A stretch of 64,000 bases of DNA from an uncultured Anaerolineales bacterium (GCA_937135955.1 CAKZOB010000089.1:1-64000), one strand, 5' to 3'; shown: positions 18,195-26,996, numbered from the stretch's first letter. Translations and numbers: made by a program. Notes: generated by a model from the sequence alone, not told the origin.

Positions 18195-20294
18195 ATGACA
18201 GCGTACCTGATCGTAGACGTAGATGACCTTCTGCAACGGCTAGAATCGCGCGGGCTGGTGCTCGACATCCAGACCATCGCCACCTCGCTGCTCAATGCTG
18301 CGTCGCTGGCCGCGGGCCTTGGCAGCCCCAGCGAATTAATGGCGATCGCTGTCGCCGACTGGAATCGCTACCGTCGTCCCAGCGGCAGCGCTGGTGTCAG
18401 CGTGCAGCAGGTCTTCGCCAACAGCGGCTACGATCTCTTCAACGTGCCCGACCGCCGCGTGGTAGCCGATGCGCTGCTAACCCACTATTTCTCCTTCGAA
18501 CAGCAGGTAGTAGACGAGCTGATCATCGCCTCATCGCGCATGGACATCGCTGCGCTAGTGCAGCGCGTGCCCGCTTCGGAACGGGCGCGGTTACGCATCT
18601 GGGGCGACGAACCGCCCAGCAGCCTGCCGGGAGTGATCTTCCAGCCGCTGGAAGTCATCCTGGGCCTGCCCAGCAAGACAGTAGCGCTCTACATTGACTT
18701 CGAGAACATCTCGATCAGCCTCAGCGAACAGGGCTACATCATCAACCTGGATGACCTGCTGGAAGGGATGATCCGCCAGGCGCAGACGCACGGCCAGGTC
18801 ATTCACATGGCCGCCTACGCGCCCTGGGGTCAGCGTGGCAGCCTGGCCCCCATGATTGACCGCACGGGCCGTGAGGTTTCCGACGAAGTCACCAGCCGCC
18901 TGGCACGGGCCAATATTGACCCGGTCTACAGCCTGCCGGGCAAAAACAGCGCCGATATGCGCATCGCCAAAGATGTGCTCGCCGATAGCGCCCGCCCCGA
19001 CAGCGCCGATGTCTTCATCATCGCCAGTGGCGACCGCGACTTCAACGAGGTCTTCAGCGCCGTGCGCACGCGCAACAAGCAGGTGATCGTGTGGGGCGTG
19101 CGCGGCAGCACCAGCCGTCTGCTAGAATCTAATCCGGCGCTCAGCGTCGAATATATCGAGGACTTCTGCCGCCTGCGTCGCGCCAACGAAGCGATGGCTG
19201 CTCACACTGCGCCCTATGGCCCCGGCGAAGAGCCGCCCGAATTCCGCCCCTCCCAGTGGTCGAGCGTTATCCTGCAACTGGATATCCTGCTGGCGGAGCG
19301 CGCCGCCGACCGCGTCAGCCTCAACACCCTGGCGCGGCGGCTGGTCGAGACGCACGCGGTACCCAGCCCCGAACGCGCCGAAGACCTGATCATGCAGGCG
19401 GCCAATCAGGGCATCCTGGTGGTAGACCTCGAACAGGGCACGGTGATGCCCAACGCCAACAGCGAGGTGGTGGCCAAGACGCGCCTGATCCGCGACCGCA
19501 TCGTGCACCGCGTGGCCAACACGTTGCACGTGCGCGGCTGGGAATACGTCAACTACGGTTTCCTGCTGAAAGGCATTGGCATGGATCACGGCCTGGCTGG
19601 CCCAGGGCTGAACACCACCGACGCCTGGCGCTCTGAGTGGGTAGACACCCTGGTGCGCGAAGGCATTTTGGTGCGCGAGCTGGTGCCGCACCGCCACAAC
19701 CCCGAAGACCTGGTGCCGGTGATCAAACTCAGCGAGGTCGAAGGGCCGGCGCTCGCCCCACCGGTGATCGGCGTCAGCCGCGACGAAGTCGAAGCGATGA
19801 TCCGGCGCATCATCGTCAGCGTCGAGCAGTTCACCTCGTTCCGCGGCTTTGCCTGGTGTCCGCTGGGCAGTCTGCATCGCCGCCTGCGCCCCTTCGACCC
19901 CAGTACGGCCTTCCAGCAGGCGGTCGAAGAGCTGCAGGAACAGGGGGCGGTCACCATCAACGAGTACGACAACCCCCTCAGCGAGTTCAAGACGAAAGGC
20001 ATCTCGCTGGTGGAGCAGTCGCCCATCGTGCAACGTGTGCTGGAAGAGCGCAACGCCTTCGTGCGCGCGCTGCTCGCCCTCTACGAGCAACGCCTGCCCC
20101 TCAGCCGCGAGGCCATTAGCCAGGCCAGCGGCTTGGATGGGCGCGAACTCGACCTGTGGCTGTCTATCATGCAGGCGGAGAACGTGCTCAAAGCCGTGCC
20201 CGGCCAGACTGACCTCTACAGCCTCTTCCGCACGCATCACACCGTGTGCATGGTCGCCGGCGATCCGCCCGCAGCGGCAGGGAATGGGGAGTAG
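18195..20294 (+). CDS. NYN domain protein with two NYN-like modules and winged-helix C-terminus
   Basis: A 699-residue protein. The N-terminal module (about 1-150) starts TAYLIVDVDDLLQRLE and looks like a degenerate NYN/PIN fold. The central module (about 158-320) is a canonical NYN nuclease: VALYIDFENIS, KNSADMRIAKDVLADS and FIIASGDRDFNEVF supply the acidic metal-binding residues. The C-terminal 350 residues are helical with repeated winged-helix-like segments, possibly nucleic-acid binding. NYN proteins cut RNA. The ATG at 18195 is preceded by GGTGAG; a TTG one codon earlier is unlikely. The gene has its own promoter and a long leader. Confidence 0.8.
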   Translation: MTAYLIVDVDDLLQRLESRGLVLDIQTIATSLLNAASLAAGLGSPSELMAIAVADWNRYRRPSGSAGVSVQQVFANSGYDLFNVPDRRVVADALLTHYFSFEQQVVDELIIASSRMDIAALVQRVPASERARLRIWGDEPPSSLPGVIFQPLEVILGLPSKTVALYIDFENISISLSEQGYIINLDDLLEGMIRQAQTHGQVIHMAAYAPWGQRGSLAPMIDRTGREVSDEVTSRLARANIDPVYSLPGKNSADMRIAKDVLADSARPDSADVFIIASGDRDFNEVFSAVRTRNKQVIVWGVRGSTSRLLESNPALSVEYIEDFCRLRRANEAMAAHTAPYGPGEEPPEFRPSQWSSVILQLDILLAERAADRVSLNTLARRLVETHAVPSPERAEDLIMQAANQGILVVDLEQGTVMPNANSEVVAKTRLIRDRIVHRVANTLHVRGWEYVNYGFLLKGIGMDHGLAGPGLNTTDAWRSEWVDTLVREGILVRELVPHRHNPEDLVPVIKLSEVEGPALAPPVIGVSRDEVEAMIRRIIVSVEQFTSFRGFAWCPLGSLHRRLRPFDPSTAFQQAVEELQEQGAVTINEYDNPLSEFKTKGISLVEQSPIVQRVLEERNAFVRALLALYEQRLPLSREAISQASGLDGRELDLWLSIMQAENVLKAVPGQTDLYSLFRTHHTVCMVAGDPPAAAGNGE

Positions 20295-20771
20295 GGAGTG
20301 GGCAGTCGGGAGTAGGGTAATGTGCTCCCGACCGCATTTCGCGGTTCCGCAATAAAGGCCAGAGAGAGCCTGTGGGCGAAGGTTCCATTCAGTCCTATCG
20401 CGACCTACGAGTGTGGCAGGAAGCGATGGTGCTGGCCGAGCAAACCTATCTGCTGACCCGGCAGTTTCCATCGGAAGAATTGTACGGACTGATCAGCCAG
20501 ATACGGCGAGCGGCAGTCTCAGTGCCCGCCAACATAGCCGAAGGCTACGGACGGGACAACCGCGGGGATTACATTCGCCACCTGCAAATCGCTCAGGGAT
20601 CGCTCAAAGAGCTTGAAACTCATCTAATCCTCGCCACGCGGGTCAACATGGCGACGGAACAGGCTATCGCCCCCTGTCTCGATCGTGAAGCTGTAGGTAA
20701 GATGTTACGTGCCCTGCTACGCTCGCTGCAGCGCTGACCCCCACTCCCCACTGCCCACTCCCCACTCCCCT
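20284..20771. repeat. Inverted-repeat cassette around the four-helix-bundle gene
   Basis: At 20285-20313 a G-rich arm contains GGGAGTGGGCAGTCGGGAGT. At 20743-20771 a C-rich arm contains ACTCCCCACTGCCCACTCCC, the near-inverse. The arms are about 29 bp, enclose only the gene at 20372, and start 9 bp before the stop of the NYN gene. A third, unpaired C-rich arm occurs at 60617-60647. No transposase is present, so mobility is inference. Confidence 0.5.
20372..20737 (+). CDS. Four-helix-bundle protein (23S rRNA IVS-protein family)
   Basis: A 121-residue protein with the family signature spread over its length: SYRDLRVWQEAMVLAEQTYLL, then SQIRRAAVSVPANIAEGYGR, then YIRHLQIAQGSLKELETHL. Members were first seen inside intervening sequences of 23S rRNA genes and as stand-alone genes in many genomes. 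Their function is unresolved. The start is a GTG with AGAGAGCC upstream, not a strong site. The gene lies within an inverted-repeat cassette, consistent with its known patchy distribution. Confidence 0.88.
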   Translation: MGEGSIQSYRDLRVWQEAMVLAEQTYLLTRQFPSEELYGLISQIRRAAVSVPANIAEGYGRDNRGDYIRHLQIAQGSLKELETHLILATRVNMATEQAIAPCLDREAVGKMLRALLRSLQR

Positions 20772-20784
20772 GCGCATTTGAGAC

Positions 20785-20813
20785 TTCCCAAGCCCCCGCC
20801 CCAATGGTATAAT
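20785..20813 (+). promoter_or_regulatory. Promoter for rpsO
   Basis: TTCCCA at 20785-20790, a 17-bp spacer and TATAAT at 20808-20813. A leader of about 80 nt follows. In it ACCGG(C)GGGCC can pair with GGTTCGCCCGGT, a fold that could serve S15 autoregulation as in other bacteria (inference). Confidence 0.6.
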
Positions 20814-20900
20814 GCGGCGGGTAAGCAATCCCGTATCGTTCTGACCGGCGGGCCAACGTCCGGTTCGCCCGGTGACATCCCTTGACGAGGACGCCACGCA

Positions 20901-21170
20901 ATGTCCATCACCAAGCAGCAAAAGGAAGAAATCTTCCACAGTTTCGGTCGGCACGAGTCCGACACCGGTTCGCCCGAAGTGCAGATCGCCATCCTCACCA
21001 GGCGCATTGATCAGCTCACCGAGCATCTCAAAGTGCACAAACACGACGAACACAGCCGTCGGGGTTTGCTCAAGCTGGTGGGGCAACGTCGCCGCCATCT
21101 GCGCTATCTGAGCCGCAAAGACCCCAACGCCTACCGCGCCCTGATCGAGCGGCTGGGGCTGCGTCGCTAG
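20901..21170 (+). CDS. rpsO: 30S ribosomal protein S15
   Basis: An 89-residue protein with the uS15 pattern: [58 protein letters not shown] and a final [13 protein letters not shown]15 binds 16S rRNA helices 20-22 early in 30S assembly. The length is exactly that of the family. The gene is followed after 251 bp by pnp, the classical rpsO-pnp arrangement, with a large structured leader between them. Confidence 0.97.
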   Translation: MSITKQQKEEIFHSFGRHESDTGSPEVQIAILTRRIDQLTEHLKVHKHDEHSRRGLLKLVGQRRRHLRYLSRKDPNAYRALIERLGLRR

Positions 21171-21246
21171 GTGAGGTCGAGGCGAGCGTGGGGCGCAGGC
21201 TCCGCGCTCTGTATCCTGAGACAGTATGGATAGAGAGAAGCCCTGG

Positions 21247-21281
21247 TTGGGGCAGATATGTGCGACATGCCCCTGCCCCAA
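21247..21281 (+). promoter_or_regulatory. First hairpin in the rpsO-pnp intergenic region
   Basis: TTGGGGCAG at 21247-21255 pairs perfectly with CTGCCCCAA at 21273-21281. Inside, ATGT pairs with ACAT. No T-run follows, so it looks like an RNA processing or stability element rather than a terminator. Confidence 0.6.
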
Positions 21282-21303
21282 TCAATCTGATTGATCGCAG
21301 TCG

Positions 21304-21398
21304 CCCGGAGGGACAGGAATTGGAACATGCGGTCAAGCCGACGCCAGTGTATGGCGCGTCGTGCGCTTGACACCAGGTTCCAGTCCCTGACCTCCGGG
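21304..21398 (+). promoter_or_regulatory. Long pnp leader hairpin, possible RNase III processing site
   Basis: Successive arms pair across 95 nt: CCCGGAGG (21304) with CCTCCGGG (21391), CAGG (21314) with CCTG (21386), TGGAAC (21321) with GTTCCA (21377), GTCAAGC (21332) with GCTTGAC (21365), CGAC (21339) with GTCG (21358), and GCC (21343) with GGC (21353). In E. coli an RNase III-cut leader stem controls pnp; a similar role here is inference. Confidence 0.75.
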
Positions 21399-21405
21399 CC
21401 TTATC

Positions 21406-21424
21406 GTTCCGGAGGGAACCTATG
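21406..21424 (+). promoter_or_regulatory. pnp ribosome site inside a small hairpin
   Basis: GTTCC at 21406-21410 pairs with GGAAC at 21415-21419, so the GGAGG ribosome site at 21411-21415 lies in the loop and 3' arm, directly before the ATG at 21422. This could mask or present the site. Confidence 0.4.
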
Positions 21425-23737
21425 AATACCACCGTTGGGATGCCCCCCAACCATCGCTTCGTGGCGACGGTGGGCGGCAAGCAAATCATTCTAGAAACTG
21501 GCAAGCTGGCCGAGCAGGCTGGCGGCGCGGTGACTGTCCGCCTGGGCGACACCGTCGTCTTTGCCACCGCCACCATGAGCGCCACCGCGCGCCAGGGGGT
21601 GGACTTCTTCCCGCTCAGCGTGGACTATGAGGAAAAGCTCTATGCAGCGGGGCGTATCCCCGGCAGCTTCATGCGCCGCGAAGGCCGCCCCTCGGAGGCG
21701 AGCATCCTGATCGCCCGCGTCACCGACCGCCCGCTGCGCCCGCTCTTCCCCAAAGACCTGCGCAACGAAGTGCAGGTGCTCGTCACCCCGCTCAGCCACG
21801 ATCAGGAAAATCACGCCGACATCCTCTCCATCATCGCGGCCAGCGCCGCCCTGCATATCTCCGACGTGCCCTGGGACGGGCCGATCGGCGCGGTGCGCGT
21901 GGGCCTGATTGACGGGCAGTTCGTGCTCAACCCCACCATCCCGGAGATGGAGAACAGTCAGCTCGATCTGCGCATGGCGGGCACCAAAGACGCCATCATC
22001 ATGGTCGAGGCCGGGGCCAACGAGGTAGACGAAGAGACCATGGTGCGCGCTCTGCGCTTCGGTCACAACGCCATGGGCGACCTGATCGCCGTGCAGGAGC
22101 AGATGCGCGCTCAGCTTGGCAAGCCCAAGCGCAAGTATGAGCCAGCGGTAGTAGACGAAGCGCTGGCCGCCGAGGTCGAACAGAAAATCACTGAAGACAT
22201 CGTCCGCATCCTGGAGACGCACACCATGCGCACCGAGCGCAACGAAGCGCTCGAAGAGCTGCGCACGCGCCTGCTGGCCGAGTACGAGAGCGCCAACCTG
22301 GCCGAGGACGAAGAAGCCCGCCCGCTGGCCGATGTCAGCGCGGTGCTCGACGCCACCCTCAAGAAGGAAGTGCGCCGGCGTATTCTAGAAGAGGGCATCC
22401 GCCCCGACGGGCGCGACTACACCAGCATCCGCCCGCTGGCCGCCGAAATTGACGTGATCCCCCGCGTGCACGGCTCCGGCCTGTTCAAGCGCGGGCAGAC
22501 CCAGGTACTCAGCATCTGCACGCTGGGCACCCCGCGCGACAGTCAGCCGCTGGACGGCCTGTACCCGGAAGAGACCAAGCGTTTCATGCATCACTACAAC
22601 TTCCCGCCCTACAGCACCGGCGAAACTTGGTTGCTGCGCGGGCCGAAGCGCCGCGAGATCGGGCATGGCGCGCTGGCCGAAACCGCCCTGCGCCCGATGA
22701 TCCCGCCCGAAGATCAGTTCCCCTATACCATCCGCGTCGTCAGCGAGGTCATGTCGTCCAACGGCAGCACCAGCATGGCCAGCGTGTGCGCCAGCACCCT
22801 GGCGCTGATGGCAGCGGGCGTGCCCATCACCCGACCGGTAGCGGGCATCGCCATGGGCCTGATCAAGGAAGGCGAGCGCTACGCCGTGCTCACCGACATC
22901 CAGGGGATCGAAGATCACCTGGGCGACATGGACTTCAAGGTCGCGGGGACGGAAAAGGGCATCACCGCCTTGCAGATGGACATCAAGATCGCTGGCGTCA
23001 GCGACGACATCATGCGTCAGGCGCTGGCGCAGGCGCGCGACGCCCGCCTGTATATCCTGGATGTGATGCGCCAGGTCATCCCCGCTCCACGCGCCGAACT
23101 TAGCCCCTACGCGCCGCGCATCCTGACCATCAAAGTGGACGTAGACAAGATCGGCATGATCATCGGCCCCGGCGGCAAGACCATCCGCTCCATCCAGGAC
23201 AAGACCGACACCAAGATTGACATCGCCGAAGACGGCACGGTCTTCATCGCCAGCCCGGACGGCCCGAGCGCCGAGCGCGCCCGCGACATGATCCTGGCCA
23301 TGGTCGAAGAGCCAGAAGTCGGGCGCATCTACACCGGTCGCGTGACGCGCGTGGAATCCTACGGCGCGTTCGTCGAAATTCTGCCCGGCCAGGACGGCTT
23401 GGTGCCTGTCAGTCAGATCACCGATCACTATGTGCAGCGCATCGAGGACGAGGTATCCGTCGGGGACGAGATCATGGTCATGATCACCGACATTGACGCC
23501 GACGGCAAGATTCGCCTCAGCCGCCAGGCCGTGCTGGAAGGCTGGACGCTGGAAGAAGCCCGCGCCGCCGACCGCAAGATCGGCAGCGGTGGGCAACGGG
23601 GCGGCGGGCAGCGCGGCGGCGGGTCGGGTCGTGGCGGTGGCCGCGGCGGTGAGCGCGGCGGCGGAGACCGTGGCCCGCGCGGTGGCGACCGTGACCGGCG
23701 CGGCGGCGGTGACCGCGACCGCGGCGGGCGGCGCTGA
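21422..23737 (+). CDS. pnp: Polyribonucleotide nucleotidyltransferase (PNPase) with Gly/Arg-rich tail
   Basis: A 771-residue phosphorolytic 3'-5' exoribonuclease. The first RNase PH domain is at about 15-145. A linker is followed by the second, catalytic RNase PH domain at about 326-560, containing [20 protein letters not shown]. The KH domain has [16 protein letters not shown] at about 575-590. The S1 domain starts with [19 protein letters not shown] near 634. Residues from about 719 onward are an unusual low-complexity tail of Gly, Arg and Asp with RGG-like repeats. E. coli PNPase (711 aa) lacks this. The gene follows rpsO and ends at a hairpin. Confidence 0.96.
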   Translation: MNTTVGMPPNHRFVATVGGKQIILETGKLAEQAGGAVTVRLGDTVVFATATMSATARQGVDFFPLSVDYEEKLYAAGRIPGSFMRREGRPSEASILIARVTDRPLRPLFPKDLRNEVQVLVTPLSHDQENHADILSIIAASAALHISDVPWDGPIGAVRVGLIDGQFVLNPTIPEMENSQLDLRMAGTKDAIIMVEAGANEVDEETMVRALRFGHNAMGDLIAVQEQMRAQLGKPKRKYEPAVVDEALAAEVEQKITEDIVRILETHTMRTERNEALEELRTRLLAEYESANLAEDEEARPLADVSAVLDATLKKEVRRRILEEGIRPDGRDYTSIRPLAAEIDVIPRVHGSGLFKRGQTQVLSICTLGTPRDSQPLDGLYPEETKRFMHHYNFPPYSTGETWLLRGPKRREIGHGALAETALRPMIPPEDQFPYTIRVVSEVMSSNGSTSMASVCASTLALMAAGVPITRPVAGIAMGLIKEGERYAVLTDIQGIEDHLGDMDFKVAGTEKGITALQMDIKIAGVSDDIMRQALAQARDARLYILDVMRQVIPAPRAELSPYAPRILTIKVDVDKIGMIIGPGGKTIRSIQDKTDTKIDIAEDGTVFIASPDGPSAERARDMILAMVEEPEVGRIYTGRVTRVESYGAFVEILPGQDGLVPVSQITDHYVQRIEDEVSVGDEIMVMITDIDADGKIRLSRQAVLEGWTLEEARAADRKIGSGGQRGGGQRGGGSGRGGGRGGERGGGDRGPRGGDRDRRGGGDRDRGGRR

Positions 23738-23759
23738 TCCCCTCAACAGTCAACACAAC

Positions 23760-23788
23760 AACGGGGCGTGTGATGAACACGCCCCGTT
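23760..23788. terminator. Hairpin between pnp and GYD gene
   Basis: An 11-bp stem AACGGGGCGTG/CACGCCCCGTT with a TGATGAA loop lies 23 bp past the pnp stop. There is little T after it on either strand, so termination efficiency is uncertain. Position between convergent genes suggests a shared terminator. Confidence 0.55.
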
Positions 23789-23856
23789 CTCCTGCGCCCT
23801 GGCCCAAACCACAGATCGCGTGGCCTGACTTTCCTACTCGCCCATGCTCACGGCGG

Positions 23857-24156
23857 TCACGGCCTCCGGTCGAGGCTCAGGCGGCTGATGAAGTCGTTGA
23901 TCGAAATCGTCGGCATGGTCAGCGGCTTGAGGCGTCCGCGCGCGATCAACTCCATGCTCACGCGGGCAATGGTCTCGTTATCGGGCGCTTCGATCACGTG
24001 CACGAAATCGAACTGTCCGAGCGTGGCATATTGCTCCAGCACTCTGACGCCCAGCGTCTCGATATCCAGGCTGATCTGACGCAGGCAATCCGGTTCCTCA
24101 ACAATGCGCGACACGCCGTGTTCGGTGAGCGTGCTCAGCAAGATGTAAACGGGCAT
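23857..24156 (-). CDS. GYD domain-containing protein
   Basis: A 99-residue alpha/beta protein beginning MPVYILLSTLTEHGVSRI, with YATLGQFDFVHVIEAPDNETIARVSMEL in the middle. This matches the GYD family, small ferredoxin-like-fold proteins that are usually dimeric and of unknown function. Here the family Gly-Tyr-Asp triplet reads GQFDF. GGGGAG eight bases before the ATG supports the start. It lies 53 bp downstream of proS and may be co-transcribed. Confidence 0.78.
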   Translation of the reverse strand: MPVYILLSTLTEHGVSRIVEEPDCLRQISLDIETLGVRVLEQYATLGQFDFVHVIEAPDNETIARVSMELIARGRLKPLTMPTISINDFISRLSLDRRP

Positions 24157-24209
24157 GGCCAGTCTCCCCGCACCAGGGCACTACTCCACACAATCCGCAA
24201 CCCGCCCTA

Positions 24210-25661
24210 TCAATACGCCTTGGCGAAATAAGCCATCTCGCGGGCTGGCTGACCGCAAATGATACATTTCCCCTGCTCGCCGGGGTGCGGCTGCTCCAGC
24301 GGGAAATTGCGGCTGACCGCCTGCGCATCTTCTTTGACGCGCTCCTCGCAGGCGGCGCTTTCGCAGAACCACGCCAGCGCCCATTCGCCGCCGCGGACGA
24401 TCTCGATGAAGTCCTGGTAGTTGCTGGTCACTTCGTGCAGATGGCTATCGCGGAACTCGGTCGCCTGGCGCAGCAGACTGGCCTGAATGTCATCCAGCAG
24501 GTCGCGCACCGCGCCCACCAGACCATCCTGACTCACGAAGCGCTTGCCCTCTTTGCCGGGCAGATCGCGGCGGGCGAGCGCCACCGTGTTGTTCGCCACG
24601 TCCTTGGGGCCGATCTCCAGGCGCAGCGGCACGCCGCGCATCTCCCAGTCGTTGAACTTATAGCCGGGCGAGACATTGTCGCGGTCGTCCAGGTGCACGC
24701 GCAGACCTGCCTCGCTCAACTGCGCTCTGATCCGCGTGGCAGCGGCCATCACCGTGGCACGCTGCGCTTCTTCGCGGAAAATGGGCACGATCACCACCTG
24801 GATGGGAGCCAGTTTGGGCGGCAGGCGCAAGCCCTGGTCATCGCCATGTGCCATGACGATCGCGCCCACCATGCGCGTGCTGACGCCCCAGGAGGTCGTC
24901 CAGCAGTATTGCAGGTCGTTGTTTTCGTCGGTGAACTGAATCTCGAACGCTTTGGCGAAGTTCTGGCCCAGGTCATGGCTGGTGCCCGCCTGCAACGCCT
25001 TGCCGTCGCGCATCATGGCCTCGATGCTGTAGCTGGCCACTGCTCCGGCGAAACGCTCCTGGTTGCTCTTGCGCCCCGGAATGACCGGAATGGCCGCATC
25101 GTTGACGGCGAAATCGGTGTAGACGCCCAGCATCCGCATTGTCTCAGCCAGAGCGTCCTCGTGCGTGGCGTGCGCGGTGTGCCCTTCCTGCCACAGAAAC
25201 TCCATCGTGCGCAGAAACAGGCGCGTGCGCAGTTCCCAGCGCACTACATTCGCCCATTGGTTGATCAGCAGGGGCAGGTCGCGGTAGGACTGAATCCACT
25301 TCTGGAACGCCCAGCCGATAATCGTCTCGGACGTGGGGCGCACCACGAGCGGCTCTTCCAGGGGCTTGCCGCCGCCAATAGTCACCACGGCCAGTTCGGG
25401 CGAGAAGCCCTCGACGTGCTCGGCTTCTTTCTTCAGAAAACTTTCGGGGATGAATAGCGGGAAGTAGGCGTTCTTGTGGCCGGTCTCCTTGAAACGCCGA
25501 TCCAGCCCGGCCTTGACCGCCTCCCACAATTCATAGCCGTAAGGCTTGATGATCATGCAACCGCGCACCGGCGAATAGTCGGCCAGATCAGCCTTCTGCA
25601 CGACATCAGTGTACCAGCGCGAGAAGTCTTCGGATTGCGGCGTGACGCCCTGCTGTGCCAC
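24210..25661 (-). CDS. proS: Proline--tRNA ligase, archaeal/eukaryal-type (ProS type 3)
   Basis: A 483-residue class II synthetase that charges tRNA-Pro. Motif 2 is NVVRWELRTR with FLRTMEFLWQEGHTAHAT after it. TSHDLGQNFAKAFEI follows, and motif 3 includes MAHGDDQGLRLPP. The anticodon-binding domain starts at LAPIQVVIVPI (about 284). The C-terminal Cys-bearing domain has CESAAC and KCIICG, like the zinc-binding domain of the Thermus enzyme. No bacterial-type INS editing insert is present. The GTG at 25661 is chosen because AAGGAG lies nine bases upstream and MAQQGVTPQSEDFSRWY aligns with known N-termini. A TACAAT -10 at 25733-25728 fits this start. Confidence 0.95.
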   Translation of the reverse strand: MAQQGVTPQSEDFSRWYTDVVQKADLADYSPVRGCMIIKPYGYELWEAVKAGLDRRFKETGHKNAYFPLFIPESFLKKEAEHVEGFSPELAVVTIGGGKPLEEPLVVRPTSETIIGWAFQKWIQSYRDLPLLINQWANVVRWELRTRLFLRTMEFLWQEGHTAHATHEDALAETMRMLGVYTDFAVNDAAIPVIPGRKSNQERFAGAVASYSIEAMMRDGKALQAGTSHDLGQNFAKAFEIQFTDENNDLQYCWTTSWGVSTRMVGAIVMAHGDDQGLRLPPKLAPIQVVIVPIFREEAQRATVMAAATRIRAQLSEAGLRVHLDDRDNVSPGYKFNDWEMRGVPLRLEIGPKDVANNTVALARRDLPGKEGKRFVSQDGLVGAVRDLLDDIQASLLRQATEFRDSHLHEVTSNYQDFIEIVRGGEWALAWFCESAACEERVKEDAQAVSRNFPLEQPHPGEQGKCIICGQPAREMAYFAKAY

Positions 25662-25775
25662 AGTCACCTGCTCCTTGAGTCGGTCGAAATGGGTCGGTGT
25701 GCGTGCTGGCTGTGCGCCAGCGGCATGATTGTACCGCATTTGAGGCAAACGTCTATCGGCGTGTTGCAGAGGGGC

Positions 25776-25871
25776 AGGGGGATTGGATCAAACCGCTTGC
25801 CGCTTTACCTCACCCCCAGCCTTGTTTCGCTCGGCTTGGAGGCGCGTCAGCGCCGAGCGGGGGTGAGGTAA
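25776..25871. repeat. Repeat A, copy 2
   Basis: TTTACCTCACCCCCAGCC begins at 25804 and the inverse GGGGGTGAGGTAA ends at 25871. The flank 25776-25803, containing GATCAAACCGCTTGCCGC, is also found inverted beside the copy at 62304. The repeated unit therefore extends beyond the palindrome there. Confidence 0.7.
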
Positions 25872-25913
25872 GCGCCTGCGGGCGGGCACATGTGAACTGT
25901 GACAGGCGCTTTG

Positions 25914-26058
25914 CCGCAGTCTGCTGCCCCTCACCCCTGAATCCCCTCTCCCTCGCGACTGCGTCGCGGGGCGAGGGGACTTACTTTCTCGTGCCCAGGC
26001 ACTCCCCTTCGCCCGCAGCGCGGGCGAAGGGGCCGGGGGATGAGGGCCATCGGGCGGG
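25914..26058 (-). repeat. Repeat B, copy 1 (inverted orientation)
   Basis: Contains GCAGTCTGCTGCCCCTCACC, a CCCTCGCGACTGCGTCGCGG hairpin, CCTTCGCCCGCAGCGCGGGC, and GGGGCCGGGGGATGAGGG followed by CCATCGGG. The same ordered words occur at 30200, 31688, 41895 and 46867. The remainder of the gap 26059-26403 has no gene I can support. Confidence 0.7.
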
Positions 26059-26403
26059 GCAAAGCCGCTGTCAACCTTCGCTCGCCCCCCTCGCAGAGGG
26101 GCGCATTCGGATTTGGGGGCAGGAGGTAAGGCAAAAAGGCGGAATTCGCAAAGTTGCCCTGCCATCATCTCCGCCCTTCCTCTGTGGTGAGCTGATGCCA
26201 GTCAAAAGGCAAGAACTGGCAATTTGTGAAGCACGGAACACTGTCAAAACCTATCAGGTTCGCGCTCTGGTAGCTTTTGAGAGAGCAAGACGTGTATATC
26301 TATGCGCAAGTGCATGGCTCGTGACAAAATGCACACCAGCCAGACTGCACCGGCGATCGCACAGTGTCGGACTCTGTATCGGGAAATGACAAAGAGGTGA
26401 GCT

Positions 26404-26607
26404 ATGGACATCACTCGCAACTGGCGACTCAAGATCAACCGCAGCCAACTGCTGGCCACTCGCTGCCCTCATACTGGCGCGGTGATGCTCCCGCAGCAGA
26501 CACCTTCCGCCACGCGGAACAACTTCCTGCGCTACGAATTCGCCATTGAGGACGCGCCTATCGCGCTGAACGAAGACGCGGTGGATTACGTGCGCGCGGC
26601 GCGTTAG
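26404..26607 (+). CDS. DUF35-like N-terminal fragment with degenerate zinc ribbon
   Basis: A 67-residue protein starting MDITRNWRLKINRSQLLATRC. This opening (MDI.R.WRL....) is how DUF35-type Zn-ribbon/OB-fold proteins of thiolase clusters usually begin, but the ribbon cysteines are mostly missing: only RCPHTG remains. AAGAGGTGAG before the ATG is a strong ribosome site, so it is probably translated. It ends nine bases before the OB-fold gene. Together they look like one ancestral gene split in two, or a degraded ribbon subunit. Function uncertain. Confidence 0.55.
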   Translation: MDITRNWRLKINRSQLLATRCPHTGAVMLPQQTPSATRNNFLRYEFAIEDAPIALNEDAVDYVRAAR

Positions 26608-26615
26608 GAACGGTT

Positions 26616-26996
26616 ATGAACGCAGAGAACCCCGGAACGATCCGCGCCCGCATGGCGCATCAGCTCGCCTACTGGGATCAGGTGCGCCGCGCCCAACCGC
26701 TCGAAGACGATGAGGGAGTCGAGCTGTTCCCGCTGTCGGGCAAGGGCACGGTCTATAGCTACACCACCGTCACCGCGCCCGCCGAGCCTTTCGAGCCATA
26801 CGCACCCTACGTGCTGGCGCTGGTGCAACTAGACGAAGGGCCGCTGGTCACTGCGCAACTCACCGACCTGGACGGCGAACCGCAAATCGGTATGCGCGTC
26901 GAGATGGTGATCCGCAAGCTGCGCACCGACGGGCCGCGCGGCATCATCGTCTACGGCCCCAAGTTCCGCCCCCTGCTCCAGCCCGCGCAGGGTTGA
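26616..26996 (+). CDS. OB-fold protein of the DUF35/ChsH2 type lacking its zinc ribbon
   Basis: A 126-residue protein. From about residue 43 it reads LSGKGTVYSYTTVTAP, then PYVLALVQLDEGPLVTAQL, and finally IGMRVEMVIRKLRTDGPRGIIVYGPKFRP: the OB-fold half of DUF35 proteins. These usually partner thiolase-like enzymes and bind acyl-CoA. The normal N-terminal Cys4 ribbon is absent and is replaced by a helical segment. The preceding small gene may supply what is left of it. No thiolase gene is nearby. Confidence 0.75.
   Translation: MNAENPGTIRARMAHQLAYWDQVRRAQPLEDDEGVELFPLSGKGTVYSYTTVTAPAEPFEPYAPYVLALVQLDEGPLVTAQLTDLDGEPQIGMRVEMVIRKLRTDGPRGIIVYGPKFRPLLQPAQG

Noticed and set aside
22385-23746. Minus-strand open frame of about 450 codons across pnp
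   Set aside because: Opposite to the conserved pnp gene; no recognisable domain and typical shadow composition.
24285-25457. Plus-strand open frame of about 390 codons across proS
   Set aside because: It lies opposite the catalytic core of proS and has no family features.
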